This document shows, one piece after another, positions 55,074-63,882 of a stretch of 64,000 nt of DNA (its first letter is position 1; each line of letters opens with the position of its first letter). The position numbers and the translations under genes are program-made. Below the pieces are notes generated by a model, which was not told the DNA's origin, did not search any database, and saw nothing but the letters and a program-made list of their open reading frames with translations. The stretch comes from JAEXZL01 sp049943125 (GTDB taxonomy: Bacteria > Bacillota > Clostridia > Clostridiales > Clostridiaceae), in assembly GCF_049943125.1 (NCBI RefSeq), contig NZ_CP188040.1, forward strand, positions 1,488,001 through 1,552,000, written 5' to 3'.

Positions 55074-55337
55074 TGAGGTAAGAAGTAAAAACTAAGAAGT
55101 AAGAGTTTAAAGAATAGAAGATAAAAAACAAAAGATAAGCTAATGATAATATTTAATTAGGTATAATAAAAAAATAGTTAAAGACTAAGAATTGCTAAAT
55201 AAGAATTCCATTCTGAATTTCTTATCTATCATTGGTTAATCTTCTTTTATAGCCTTTAGTTACCTTTTTTCCAATTTTAGCCTATAATCTCTTAGCTAGC
55301 TTTTATAGTTCTTACTTCTTACCTATTACCTCTTAGT
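55074..55337. repeat. Inverted pair of heptanucleotide-type repeats
   Basis: The 437-base gap 54967-55403 carries AGGTAAGAAGTA-type sequence at 55074-55106 and its complement (CTTACTTCTTACC-type) at 55309-55337, so the two arms can pair over about 200 bases of AT-rich sequence. The arms match the unit pattern of the run at 53195-53306. No gene or RNA family is recognised in the gap. Confidence 0.6.
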
Positions 55338-55346
55338 TAGTCTTTT

Positions 55347-55397
55347 ATAAAAAAACAGCTCTTCATTCAAAGAAACTATCCTTGTAAATAAAGAGCC
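55347..55397 (-). terminator. Terminator of the YjdF-like gene
   Basis: GGCTCTT and AAGAGCT flank a partly paired loop on the minus strand, followed by GTTTTTTT. It begins a few bases after the stop of the downstream-listed membrane protein gene. Confidence 0.75.
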
Positions 55398-55403
55398 GAG
55401 ACA

Positions 55404-56207
55404 TTATTTATCCTTTTGTCTTATCAATTTAGGTATAAAGCGGCGTGCAACACTTCCCTGTCCTCTATGTTTTACATAAAAGAAACCTATTATAGAAAAT
55501 ACCACAGCACCTATGAAATTTACAATTAAATCTTTCATTGTATCTATGAGTCCTATATCAATATAGCCTCCTAAGCCGAGGCTTTTTCCATTTACTATAA
55601 CATCATTTATGTTCTTTATAGCAACTACCTTATTGCTATTGGTAGGGTCCAGGATTACGGAGTATATACCATTTATTATCGTATCCTTCTGCATATCTGT
55701 ACGAAAAACCATATCCATAAAAAACTCAAAAAACTCCCAGAGAACTCCTATAGTCATGGAAAAACAGAAGGCTACTACTGCCATGTAAATTGGTGAGAGC
55801 TGAAAGGTAAATTTATCGCTGTCATTTAATATATCCACTAGTGAAAAGCCTATGGCTGCTGCTAAAAATCCATTTATAGTGTGAAGCATTGTATCCCAAA
55901 AGGGATATGTAATATAATAAGAGCTCATCTCTCCTAGTATTTGAGACGCAAATATGAATAATAGTATTACAACCTCCAGGGTTGTTGGAAGATCAATATG
56001 AAAATTAACCTCAATAAAGCTAGGTATCATAAAAAGTATCAAAGTAAGAACACAAAAAAATACATTTTCATAATTACGATTAATAAACGAAGCTACCATA
56101 GCTAATACAACAATGACTCTTAAGATCATATATAGTATAAACACTGACTTATTTTCTCTAATGTGTAGATTTATACTCTTCCATAAGTCTTTTCCTTTAT
56201 TAGTCAT
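55404..56207 (-). CDS. YjdF/DUF2238-like membrane protein
   Basis: A 267-residue protein with about six to seven membrane helices and the motifs WDTMLHTINGFLAAAIGFSL and GVLWEFFEFFMDMVF, which recall the DUF2238/YjdF group. The C-terminus is basic (KHRGQGSVARRFIPKLIRQ) and cytoplasmic. The family has no established function. The gene is monocistronic with its own terminator. Confidence 0.7.
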   Translation of the reverse strand: MTNKGKDLWKSINLHIRENKSVFILYMILRVIVVLAMVASFINRNYENVFFCVLTLILFMIPSFIEVNFHIDLPTTLEVVILLFIFASQILGEMSSYYITYPFWDTMLHTINGFLAAAIGFSLVDILNDSDKFTFQLSPIYMAVVAFCFSMTIGVLWEFFEFFMDMVFRTDMQKDTIINGIYSVILDPTNSNKVVAIKNINDVIVNGKSLGLGGYIDIGLIDTMKDLIVNFIGAVVFSIIGFFYVKHRGQGSVARRFIPKLIRQKDK

Positions 56208-56387
56208 TTAATGCCCCCTTGCAGTAAAATTTCACCTATAAGAATAAATTATTATAATTATCGTCCTATTGCTGTCACTATTGATTTTATTCTGACAGTA
56301 TACAATATATTATAAGAAACTACCCTTGTTATCAATTAGCTGCATCATTTTATTATGTTTATATTTAATTATTATAACCAATGAATC

Positions 56388-56738
56388 CTATTCACCTATA
56401 ATATCTAATATGTATATTTTATTATTACTGAAAAATTTATATTGCCCTTCTATGGTAGAGGATATAACCTCTTCTCCTACCTTATTATCATTCTTATTAA
56501 TAAGATAACAGCTGACATATCCTGGTCTGTACTTATCTCCTATAATTGTTCCTGCGTATATACATATCTTCACCCTATTACCATCCTGAAAGTCTATGTC
56601 ATAGAGCCTTAGAAGCTTTGAGGAAAGAATTCCCGTAAGATAGAAGGTCTCTCCATCCATACTTAAAATACGCTGCATATCTGTAAGCTCTATTTCTTTA
56701 ATTCTAAGAACACTTCTATATATAATATTACCGGTCAT
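56388..56738 (-). CDS. Unknown small protein
   Basis: A 116-residue protein with no recognised family, predicted to be soluble and rich in beta strands (GETFYLTGILSSKLLRLYDI, VKICIYAGTIIGDKYRPGYV). Its ATG follows GGGAGGGAAGC, a strong ribosome binding site, which supports it as real. It stands alone between a membrane protein gene and the serine tRNAs. Confidence 0.65.
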   Translation of the reverse strand: MTGNIIYRSVLRIKEIELTDMQRILSMDGETFYLTGILSSKLLRLYDIDFQDGNRVKICIYAGTIIGDKYRPGYVSCYLINKNDNKVGEEVISSTIEGQYKFFSNNKIYILDIIGE

Positions 56739-56841
56739 AAGCTTCCCTCCCCCATCGCTTAATTATATACCATTACTTTATAACTTCGAAATAAAATATT
56801 ACCCCTACTAAAATTAAGTAGAGGCTCTCATATTTACAAAA

Positions 56842-56868
56842 CAAAAAAAGCATCTAAAAGATGCTTTT
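56842..56868 (-). terminator. Terminator of the tRNA-Ser pair
   Basis: AAAAGCATCT and AGATGCTTTT form a ten-base stem with a three-base loop, followed by TTTTTTTG on the minus strand, directly after the CCA end of the second tRNA. Confidence 0.9.
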
Positions 56869-56869
56869 C

Positions 56870-56960
56870 TGGCGGAGAAAGAGGGATTTGAACCCTCGCG
56901 CCGGTTACCCGACCTACGCCCTTAGCAGGGGCGCCTCTTCGGCCACTTGAGTATTTCTCC
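56870..56960 (-). tRNA. tRNA-Ser (anticodon GCT)
   Basis: A class II tRNA with a long variable arm, read on the minus strand from GGAGAAAUAC to UUUCUCCGCCA; the CCA is encoded. The anticodon loop CTGCTAA within the CCCC/GGGG-type stem gives GCT, reading AGC and AGU. The discriminator base is G, as for serine tRNAs. It follows the UGA-anticodon serine tRNA in the same transcript. Confidence 0.96.
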
Positions 56961-56995
56961 ATGCCCTACGGTTTTATTATATATTAAAATATTAA

Positions 56996-57086
56996 TGGCG
57001 GAAAGAGTGGGATTCGAACCCACGGTACGGTCACCCGTACGCCGGTTTTCAAGACCGGTGCCTTAAACCAACTCGACCATCTTTCC
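56996..57086 (-). tRNA. tRNA-Ser (anticodon TGA)
   Basis: A class II serine tRNA starting GGAAAGAUGG and ending CUUUCCGCCA with encoded CCA. The stem CCGGT/ACCGG encloses CTTGAAA, so the anticodon is TGA, reading UCA and other UCN codons by wobble. Discriminator G. It is transcribed from the consensus promoter just upstream. Confidence 0.96.
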
Positions 57087-57105
57087 TTGTGTTGCGACAA
57101 ATATT

Positions 57106-57134
57106 ATTATACCAACGGGAATATTAAGTGTCAA
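57106..57134 (-). promoter_or_regulatory. Consensus promoter of the tRNA-Ser pair
   Basis: On the minus strand TTGACA (57129-57134), 17 bases and TATAAT (57106-57111), a perfect vegetative promoter. Transcription should start near 57099, about a dozen bases before the first tRNA. Confidence 0.9.
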
Positions 57135-57189
57135 CAGTTTTTAAATATTTTAATGAGTAAATATATGCCACAGAATATATAATACACCA

Positions 57190-57232
57190 AAAAAATAAAT
57201 ATCCCTTACCTATAATATAGGATAAGGGATAT
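57190..57232 (-). terminator. Terminator of serS
   Basis: ATATCCCTTA and TAAGGGATAT form a perfect ten-base stem with further inner pairing (CCTATAATATAGG), followed by a T-rich tail on the minus strand. It lies about 18 bases after the serS stop. Confidence 0.85.
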
Positions 57233-57249
57233 AACTTACCTTTATGCCA

Positions 57250-58527
57250 TTATTTTATTTCATCTACTCCCATAAATGGCTTTAATGCCTCAGGGATTTT
57301 TACTGTTCCATCAGCCTGCTGGAAGTTTTCTAAGATAGCTGCTACGGTTCTTCCTATAGCTACTCCTGAACCATTTAAGGTGTGGACAAATTGAGGCTTA
57401 TCCTTAGGAGTTTCCTTATATCTTATATTTGCTCTTCTTGACTGGAAGTCCTCGAAGTTTGAGCAGCTGGATATCTCTACATATTTGTTGTAGCTAGGCA
57501 TCCATACTTCTATGTCATACTTAAAGGCTGCTGTAAAGCCTAAATCTCCCTTGCATATCTTAACAACCCTATAAGGAAGACCAAGACCCTGAAGTACGTC
57601 CTCAGCATCCTTTGTAAGGGCTTCAAGCTCTTTATAGGAGTCCTCTGGCTTACAGAACTTAACCAGCTCTACCTTATTGAATTGATGCTGTCTTATAAGC
57701 CCTCTTGTATCTCTTCCAGCAGAACCAGCTTCTGCTCTGAAGCAGGCACTATAAGCAGCATGCTTTACAGGAAGCTCCTCTCCCTTAAATATCTCGTCTC
57801 TATACATATTAGTTACTGGAACCTCTGCTGTAGGAATTAAGAAATAATCTACATCATTTAATTTAAAAGCATCCTCTTCAAACTTAGGAAGCTGTCCTGT
57901 CCCAGTCATGCTTTCTCTATTAACCATGAAAGGTGGAAATATCTCTACATAATCCTTTTCTATGGTGTGCTTCTGAAGGAAATAGTTGATTATAGCTCTT
58001 TCTAATCTTGCACCTAAGCCCTTATACATGGTAAATCGAGCTCCTGTTACCTTACCAGCTCTTTCAAAATCTAATATATTTAAATCTGTTCCAAGATCCC
58101 AATGAGCCTTAGGTTCAAAATCAAAGGTAGTGGGCTCACCCCATTTTCTCATTTCTACATTATCCTCATCAGTATTTCCGTTTGGAACCTCTGGATTAGG
58201 TATATTAGGAATTCTAAGCATAATATACTTAATCCTTTCATCTATTTCACTAACCTCACCATCATGATTTTTGATGGTTTCTCCTATCTCCTTCATTTCC
58301 TTCATGATAGGAGCTACATCTTCTCCTGCCTTTTTAAGCTTAGGAATCTCTGAGGATACCTGATTTCTCTTGCTCTTAAGAGCCTCAACCTCTACAAGTA
58401 TAGCCCTTCTTCTTTCATCAAGCTGAACTATCTCGTCTATTACAGAAACATCAAAATTCTCTCCTCTATCATTTAAAGCTTGTTTAATCTCTTCCTTATT
58501 GTTTCTAATTCTTTTAATATCTAACAT
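57250..58527 (-). CDS. serS: Seryl-tRNA synthetase
   Basis: A 425-residue class II synthetase. The N-terminal long coiled-coil arm (about 30-100, VEALKSKRNQVSSEIPKL) grips the tRNA-Ser variable arm. Catalytic motifs: GLGARLERAIINYFLQKHT (motif 1 region), FRAEAGSAGRDTRGLIRQHQF (motif 2; residues F, R, E, G, R, R, H, Q, F) and GSGVAIGRTVAAILEN (motif 3). It charges the two serine tRNAs encoded next to it and is governed by the upstream T-box. AAAGGAG precedes the ATG. Confidence 0.98.
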   Translation of the reverse strand: MLDIKRIRNNKEEIKQALNDRGENFDVSVIDEIVQLDERRRAILVEVEALKSKRNQVSSEIPKLKKAGEDVAPIMKEMKEIGETIKNHDGEVSEIDERIKYIMLRIPNIPNPEVPNGNTDEDNVEMRKWGEPTTFDFEPKAHWDLGTDLNILDFERAGKVTGARFTMYKGLGARLERAIINYFLQKHTIEKDYVEIFPPFMVNRESMTGTGQLPKFEEDAFKLNDVDYFLIPTAEVPVTNMYRDEIFKGEELPVKHAAYSACFRAEAGSAGRDTRGLIRQHQFNKVELVKFCKPEDSYKELEALTKDAEDVLQGLGLPYRVVKICKGDLGFTAAFKYDIEVWMPSYNKYVEISSCSNFEDFQSRRANIRYKETPKDKPQFVHTLNGSGVAIGRTVAAILENFQQADGTVKIPEALKPFMGVDEIK

Positions 58528-58594
58528 TATTCAATCTCCTTTCTTATTATTAATATTTCCTATTAATTAGCTGCTGATTAATTTATCTGAAAAA

Positions 58595-58837
58595 CAAAAA
58601 AAGCCCTTCATCCCCAAGGGACGAAAGACTCCGCGTTGCCACCCTAATTAACAGCTTAATAAAAAGCTATTCTCTTAAAAAATTTAACGGTATATCCGTA
58701 CTGCTTATTCACAGTCCCTCCAAGGTGGATTCTTAAGTAGTAAATATTAGCTTTCACCTTATGCTAACTCTCTTAAAATTACTATCCTAATACTAGCCTC
58801 TTCAACGGTTTAATAATTTTATTAACTTTTCAGATAT
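58595..58837 (-). promoter_or_regulatory. Serine T-box riboswitch upstream of serS
   Basis: The canonical T-box core AGGGTGGCAACGCGG lies at 58631-58645 on the minus strand, followed by a terminator (CCCTT/AAGGG stem 58604-58620, then a T run 58595-58602). The core TGGC would pair with the GCCA end of an uncharged serine tRNA (discriminator G), stabilising the antiterminator. The leader is about 240 bases. A candidate specifier is the UCC at 58727-58729, but I could not fold stem I by eye, so this is tentative. Confidence 0.92.
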
Positions 58838-58843
58838 ATTATT

Positions 58844-58871
58844 ATTATACTTCTTTGACTTAAGCTGTCAA
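58844..58871 (-). promoter_or_regulatory. Promoter of serS
   Basis: TTGACA (58866-58871), a 16-base spacer and TATAAT (58844-58849) on the minus strand. It begins immediately after the stop codon of the DUF1667 gene, so that gene's end and this promoter nearly touch. Confidence 0.85.
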
Positions 58872-58874
58872 CTA

Positions 58875-59102
58875 TTAATCATAAATATTTCTGGTAGCTA
58901 CTATATCTACTCCCATATTTAATATATTTTTGCAAATCACATCTCCAATTTCTATGGGTACTCCTACATATATCCTGCTTAATACTCTCGAGCATTCAAT
59001 CCATCTAGTAACAGGTATGGGTTTACTACTTTTTACTGGCACCACGTTATACTTATTGCTTCCCTTTATTCTTACTAGCGTGGTAAATACATCCTCTTTC
59101 AA
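58875..59102 (-). CDS. Shortened DUF1667-like protein
   Basis: A 75-residue protein matching only the C-terminal part of DUF1667 (about 120 residues): TTLVRIKGSNKYNVVPVKSS, PIPVTRWIECSRVLS, VPIEIGDVICKNILNMGVDI, VATR. The N-terminal cysteine-rich half that usually opens the family is absent. It begins with TTG after AGAGAGGAAG. It follows the GlpA-like gene by 14 bases. In other Clostridia a separate pyridine-nucleotide oxidoreductase gene normally lies between these two; it is missing here. Confidence 0.75.
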   Translation of the reverse strand: MKEDVFTTLVRIKGSNKYNVVPVKSSKPIPVTRWIECSRVLSRIYVGVPIEIGDVICKNILNMGVDIVATRNIYD

Positions 59103-59116
59103 GCTTTTCTTCCTCT

Positions 59117-60514
59117 CTATATATCATCAAATTCTTTTATTCTGGAGCTCAACAGGAATGAATTCTTTGAATCATCTACAATCTCCATGGGGCTCTTCCC
59201 CATCTCTCTTGCAAGAATGCTTATTATTTTATTGGTACAATAAGCACCATGACAGCTTCCCATCCCTGCACCTGTCCTTCGCTTAACTCCTTCAAGAGTT
59301 CTTGCCCCTAAAGGCCTCCTTATACTATCAACAATTTCTCCCTCTGTAATCTGGTTACATAGGCATATCATCTTCCCATACTTTTTATCTAGAGCTATGA
59401 TATCATTTCTTTCTTTATTGCTCATGGCTTTAAATTTATAAAAATCTCTTCTCTTATCAATAAAATTATTATTTTTTGATGATCCAAGGAAGGTTGCCAC
59501 CCTCACTGCAATCCTTATAGCTAGGGCTGGAGTAATTGTTATCTTACCATAGCTAGCTCCAGCTATATTTATGTAACCTTTATCTACTTCCTTATCCTCT
59601 ATGGTTATGCCTCTTAAGGAAATCTCTGTATGATAAAAGCTAATAACATCATTTTTGTTTAAATCCTTTATAAACCTAGAAGCACTCTTCAATATATTAT
59701 GAAAGCCATAAGGCTTATCATCTACTATTGCAAATATCTTTTCACCAGTAAGGGAAGATAAATTGTAGTAGAAGTTACTATTATTATTTGGCGTAAAGGT
59801 TATATTACATTGATTTTCTTTATCCTTTGAGTCTATGGAGATATAGGTCAGCTTCTTTCTCAAGGTATCTCTCTGATCTTCTTTATTATCATTTATACTA
59901 TAGCCTTCTGTACTTATAGTATTCACTACCATCCTGCAGGTGAACTTACTTTTATTAGTGATGACTCTCAGCCCCTTAGACATTCTTTGAACGTCTATTA
60001 CAGACTCCTCCATCTTAAAATTAACCCCATTATCGTAAGCAACCTCACCATAGGAAATTGCTAGGTCATAGGGAGAAACAATTGCTGTATTTTTATTATA
60101 AAGAGCCTTTTTTATTTTCCCTGGGAATTCAAAATTCATATCCTTTATTGATTTTTCATCAATAATATTAATTCCTTTAATTCTTCTTTTATCTGCTCTC
60201 TTTTTAATTTCTTCAATAAATCTTACATCCTCTTCATCCTCTGCAATTGTCAGAGATGGAACTCTTTTAAAGGGTATATTAAACTTTTCGCAGATATCAT
60301 CAAAAAGCTTATTTCCTTCCTGCTCCAGCCTTGACATCATTTCTTCCCTTGCCTCTGCTCCATCATATATTATTGAAGTATTAACAAAGGATATATCATC
60401 AGCTATATCAAAATCCTTTTCAATCAGTGCTATATTAAGATTATACTTAGATAGTTCATAAGCAACAGCACAGCCTACTATGCCACCGCCTAATATAATA
60501 ACATCGTAATCCAT
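59117..60514 (-). CDS. GlpA-like FAD-dependent oxidoreductase
   Basis: A 465-residue flavoprotein. The N-terminal FAD-binding loop is VIILGGGIVGCAVAYELSK, and the C-terminus carries a BFD-type 2Fe-2S motif with cysteines at 384, 386, 421 and 426 (CLC and CHGAYC). The fold is that of glycerol-3-phosphate or 2-hydroxyacid dehydrogenases. It probably hands electrons to a partner oxidoreductase, but the usual partner gene is not adjacent. ATG follows AGGAAAGG. Confidence 0.88.
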   Translation of the reverse strand: MDYDVIILGGGIVGCAVAYELSKYNLNIALIEKDFDIADDISFVNTSIIYDGAEAREEMMSRLEQEGNKLFDDICEKFNIPFKRVPSLTIAEDEEDVRFIEEIKKRADKRRIKGINIIDEKSIKDMNFEFPGKIKKALYNKNTAIVSPYDLAISYGEVAYDNGVNFKMEESVIDVQRMSKGLRVITNKSKFTCRMVVNTISTEGYSINDNKEDQRDTLRKKLTYISIDSKDKENQCNITFTPNNNSNFYYNLSSLTGEKIFAIVDDKPYGFHNILKSASRFIKDLNKNDVISFYHTEISLRGITIEDKEVDKGYINIAGASYGKITITPALAIRIAVRVATFLGSSKNNNFIDKRRDFYKFKAMSNKERNDIIALDKKYGKMICLCNQITEGEIVDSIRRPLGARTLEGVKRRTGAGMGSCHGAYCTNKIISILAREMGKSPMEIVDDSKNSFLLSSRIKEFDDI

Positions 60515-60559
60515 GCCTTTCCTCCTAATCTAAATAAAGGGTGTTAAGCCTCCTTAAAG

Positions 60560-60582
60560 GGTGCACCAATATCTGGTGCACC
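60560..60582. repeat. GGTGCACC duplicated palindrome
   Basis: Two copies of the self-complementary octamer GGTGCACC (60560-60567 and 60575-60582), seven bases apart, lie between the UPF0182 stop and the GlpA-like start. They can form one hairpin; the following sequence is only weakly T-rich, so it could be an operator or a poor terminator. Confidence 0.5.
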
Positions 60583-60617
60583 TTATATTTTACAATATTT
60601 ATCCAATAAAACAAAGA

Positions 60618-63314
60618 TTATCTTCCATTAATTAAAATATTTCCAAGCTCCTCCATATATTCATCGTAAGCAGCCCAATCACCATTTTTTTGAGCTTCTA
60701 TGGCTTTTTCATATAACTCTCTGGCTTTATCCATGGTATCCTTGAGGTCACCTTCCTCACCAGGAGAGCCCGAATTATTATCTACAGGAACCTGTTCACC
60801 ATCACCAGAGTAGTTAAATAAGGATAATAGAGCCTTATCCACCGTTTCTTCTATAACAAGGCTTTCTCCATCATAAAGTATTACTCTTTTCATCTCTGGT
60901 ATGCTATTGGTATCAGAAGACCTTAAATAAAGAGTTTGGACATACAGAAGAGATTCATTTATTGGGATTACTAAGGTATCCCCAAACTCTACGGAGGAGC
61001 CCTTAGAATTCCAAAGGGATATTTCCTTAGATATATTAGTATCCTGATTTATTTTATTTATAAATAGGCCTGGAGAATATACAGTTTTCTGAGTAGGAAA
61101 TTTATACATTATAAGCTTACCATAATTATCTCTATCCATTCTTGCACCAAAGATAGAAGACATATTCTGCTTGCCCTTCATGTTAAAATACTCTAAAAGT
61201 ATCATCTCAGGATCCTCTTCATTAATAAGCTTTGTCATTACATATGGAGATTCATTTACTCTTTCTTCATTTCCCGTCTCTGTGTTTAAGGTAGAAACCT
61301 GCCATATATCCTCATCAGTATAAAAGGTATAAGGATTAGTGATATGATAAGTGGTAAGAACATCACATTGAAGCTCAAAAAGCTCTGATGGATATCTGTA
61401 GTGACTTCTTATCCCCTCGGGCACTTCCTCATTGGATTTAAAAAGACCTTTATAGATATCATTGTAGCAGCGAGCTATGGGATCCTCCTCATCTACTATA
61501 TAAAAGTTAACCTCTCCATCATAAGCATTAACTGTAGCCTTAATAGAATTTCTTATATAATTAATATCTCCATAGGGCTGAGAATAGGGATATTTGTCTG
61601 ATACGGTATAGGCATCTATAACCCATATAAGCTCTCCTTCATTTATCACAAGATAGGGATCCTTTCCATAGGTAAGAAAGGGAGCTATTTTTTCTACCCT
61701 ATCTATTATATTTCTGTTCAATAAAAGCTTGCTATCACCATTTATAGCATCGGATAGAATGAGCTTTGGCTCACCCTCATGAATAGCAAAAAGGATTCTA
61801 TTAAGAAGGTTTAATTTGATTCCTCCCTGTCCCTCATATCTATATTCCTGAGTCTCTTCTCCCTTAGGATAATCAAACTCCATGATGTCAGTATTTACAA
61901 TAGCATAGCTATCCGTGCTTTCTCCAAAGTATATCCTTGGATTATTAATTTTAATATCCGTTGAATTTACTGGAGGTATATCCTTAATTACATAATCAGG
62001 TTGTCCCTCGGAGGTTACAGAATTAACTCTGCTCATGGCAAGTCCGTACCCGTGTGTATATCTCAGATGCTTATTCTGCCATACACTACCGATATCACTG
62101 CTATCTATTTCTCTAGGAGATATGAATACCTGTGTATAATCACCATTTATTAAATACCTATCAGTATCTACATCGTTGAAGGTATAGTAATTTTTAATTA
62201 CCTGAACCTGATTGTAAAAATCATAAACCTGCTCGAAGGAATTTATCTTTAGATTATCTATTATATCCTCATTTTCTTTTATATCTTCCTCTGTAAGCTT
62301 ATCTTCAAAATTGAAATCAATCTCTTCGATATCATCTATATTATAAGCTTCCTTGGTGTACTCTATGTTATAGTTTATATACTTCTCTTCCAGCTCATAT
62401 TCATTAGGGTTTACCTTAAACTGCTGTACTGTATTAGCAGCTATAGGCTGAAGTATGATAACAAAAAACATCGCTGATATTGTTATTATTATAGGCTTAA
62501 GCTTCTTTTTAAGGATGCTTGTAAATATTACTATAGAGGATATTATTCCAATAGCTATTATTATCCTAAAAAATATTAAGGTTACCTTAACATCAGTATA
62601 ATTAGCCCCGTAAGCAACACCCCTGTCACTATATACTAGATAAAAGGATCTAAGCATATAGCCTATAGCTATCATTATCATTATAAGCGCTGCCAAAACA
62701 GCCATCTGCTTTCCTAAAAAACTAGATAAGCCTCCTGAAAAATTTATTACCTTTTTATTTCTAAAACCTTCTCTGATTCTATCCTTAGAAATACTTATAA
62801 TATATGCTATGAAGGTAGCTATGGTAAATAAAGTTACTATAGTTAGCAGATTATTATATAAGGCCTGAATAAGGGGCAGCTTAAATACATAAAAGGATAT
62901 ATCCATATTAAAAATTGGATCAGCCTTATTAAAGGAAGCTGAATTAAAGAATTCTAATATTATATACCAATATTTATTAGCTATACTATATGAAAATAGC
63001 AATGCTATTAAAAGAGCTAAAGCTATGATAATACCTCTCTCTACTTTTTTAGATATTATTTTTTCTATAGAAGCCTTTAACTTAGGCAAACCCTTTAATA
63101 AGCATCTATAATAAAGTATTATTCCCATAAAGGCTATTGCAAATATAGGTAATATAACCTTAAGCATAGTTACTACTCTAATGAAAAACATCTCAACATA
63201 ATCTACATCCTTAAACCACTGAAGATTGATTATAAATTCTGAGGCACTAAATACCAATACCATTAAAGCTATTAGAGCTAAAAATGCCCCCATAAAGAAA
63301 TATTTCTTTTTCAT
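60618..63314 (-). CDS. UPF0182-family membrane protein
   Basis: An 898-residue protein with seven N-terminal membrane helices (up to about residue 300) and a large extracytoplasmic domain with IYFGESTDSYAIVNTDIMEF, GGIKLNLLNRILFA, and DPYLVINEGELIWVIDAY, typical of UPF0182 (COG1615). The C-terminal 60 residues are acidic and low complexity. Function is unknown. GGGGGAGCAAA lies before the ATG. Confidence 0.9.
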   Translation of the reverse strand: MKKKYFFMGAFLALIALMVLVFSASEFIINLQWFKDVDYVEMFFIRVVTMLKVILPIFAIAFMGIILYYRCLLKGLPKLKASIEKIISKKVERGIIIALALLIALLFSYSIANKYWYIILEFFNSASFNKADPIFNMDISFYVFKLPLIQALYNNLLTIVTLFTIATFIAYIISISKDRIREGFRNKKVINFSGGLSSFLGKQMAVLAALIMIMIAIGYMLRSFYLVYSDRGVAYGANYTDVKVTLIFFRIIIAIGIISSIVIFTSILKKKLKPIIITISAMFFVIILQPIAANTVQQFKVNPNEYELEEKYINYNIEYTKEAYNIDDIEEIDFNFEDKLTEEDIKENEDIIDNLKINSFEQVYDFYNQVQVIKNYYTFNDVDTDRYLINGDYTQVFISPREIDSSDIGSVWQNKHLRYTHGYGLAMSRVNSVTSEGQPDYVIKDIPPVNSTDIKINNPRIYFGESTDSYAIVNTDIMEFDYPKGEETQEYRYEGQGGIKLNLLNRILFAIHEGEPKLILSDAINGDSKLLLNRNIIDRVEKIAPFLTYGKDPYLVINEGELIWVIDAYTVSDKYPYSQPYGDINYIRNSIKATVNAYDGEVNFYIVDEEDPIARCYNDIYKGLFKSNEEVPEGIRSHYRYPSELFELQCDVLTTYHITNPYTFYTDEDIWQVSTLNTETGNEERVNESPYVMTKLINEEDPEMILLEYFNMKGKQNMSSIFGARMDRDNYGKLIMYKFPTQKTVYSPGLFINKINQDTNISKEISLWNSKGSSVEFGDTLVIPINESLLYVQTLYLRSSDTNSIPEMKRVILYDGESLVIEETVDKALLSLFNYSGDGEQVPVDNNSGSPGEEGDLKDTMDKARELYEKAIEAQKNGDWAAYDEYMEELGNILINGR

Positions 63315-63345
63315 TTTGCTCCCCCATAATATTATTAAATTGATT

Positions 63346-63861
63346 CTAATCCTCTAAAATATATCCTTTGTTTATAAGCTCTTTTTCTATATTCTCTAGT
63401 ATTCCATTGTTTTCTGCAGCTATGGTATGGAGATGCATCCCTCCTGTTAAAGCTGATAAGGGCTCTGCATTATACCTTTTAAAGGAAAGCATAAATTCCT
63501 CTAAATCTGCCATGGTTTTTAACATGAGATTACATTTTATCTCTCCATAAAGAGGATGCTCTACAATTACGTCCTCTACCCTTCCTCCATACTTTATAAT
63601 AGTTTTAAGCTCATCATACATTTCTTCTCTGGTATGACTTACAGCTATTATCTTTTTTATATAATTGTCAAAGCCTTTATTTACAATATAACCTTCAGGA
63701 GTTGCAATTATATCCTTGCCTTCAGCTCGTAAAATAGCTATGTCCTTAACTATTACCTGTCTTGTAACACCATACTCACCAGCTAAATCTGTTCCCTTTA
63801 AGGGTCTTTGTGAGTTTAATAAAGAAGTGTAAATAAGCTCTCTCCTATTATTTGAGTTCAT
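63346..63861 (-). CDS. niaR: NiaR-type niacin-responsive repressor
   Basis: A 171-residue repressor with an HTH_11 domain (LIYTSLLNSQRPLKGTDLA, GVTRQVIVKDIAILRAEGK) and a 3H domain with its characteristic histidines (SHTREE, VEHPLYGEI, GMHLHTI), which bind nickel or nicotinate. NiaR represses NAD salvage and niacin uptake genes; none is visible in the window, so targets lie elsewhere. Standard length for the family. Confidence 0.9.
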   Translation of the reverse strand: MNSNNRRELIYTSLLNSQRPLKGTDLAGEYGVTRQVIVKDIAILRAEGKDIIATPEGYIVNKGFDNYIKKIIAVSHTREEMYDELKTIIKYGGRVEDVIVEHPLYGEIKCNLMLKTMADLEEFMLSFKRYNAEPLSALTGGMHLHTIAAENNGILENIEKELINKGYILED

Positions 63862-63882
63862 TATTCTCCCCCCTTTTTAGCT

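Noticed and set aside
53195..55337. Repeat runs considered as a CRISPR array
   Set aside because: Units are seven bases without unique spacers and no cas gene is nearby.
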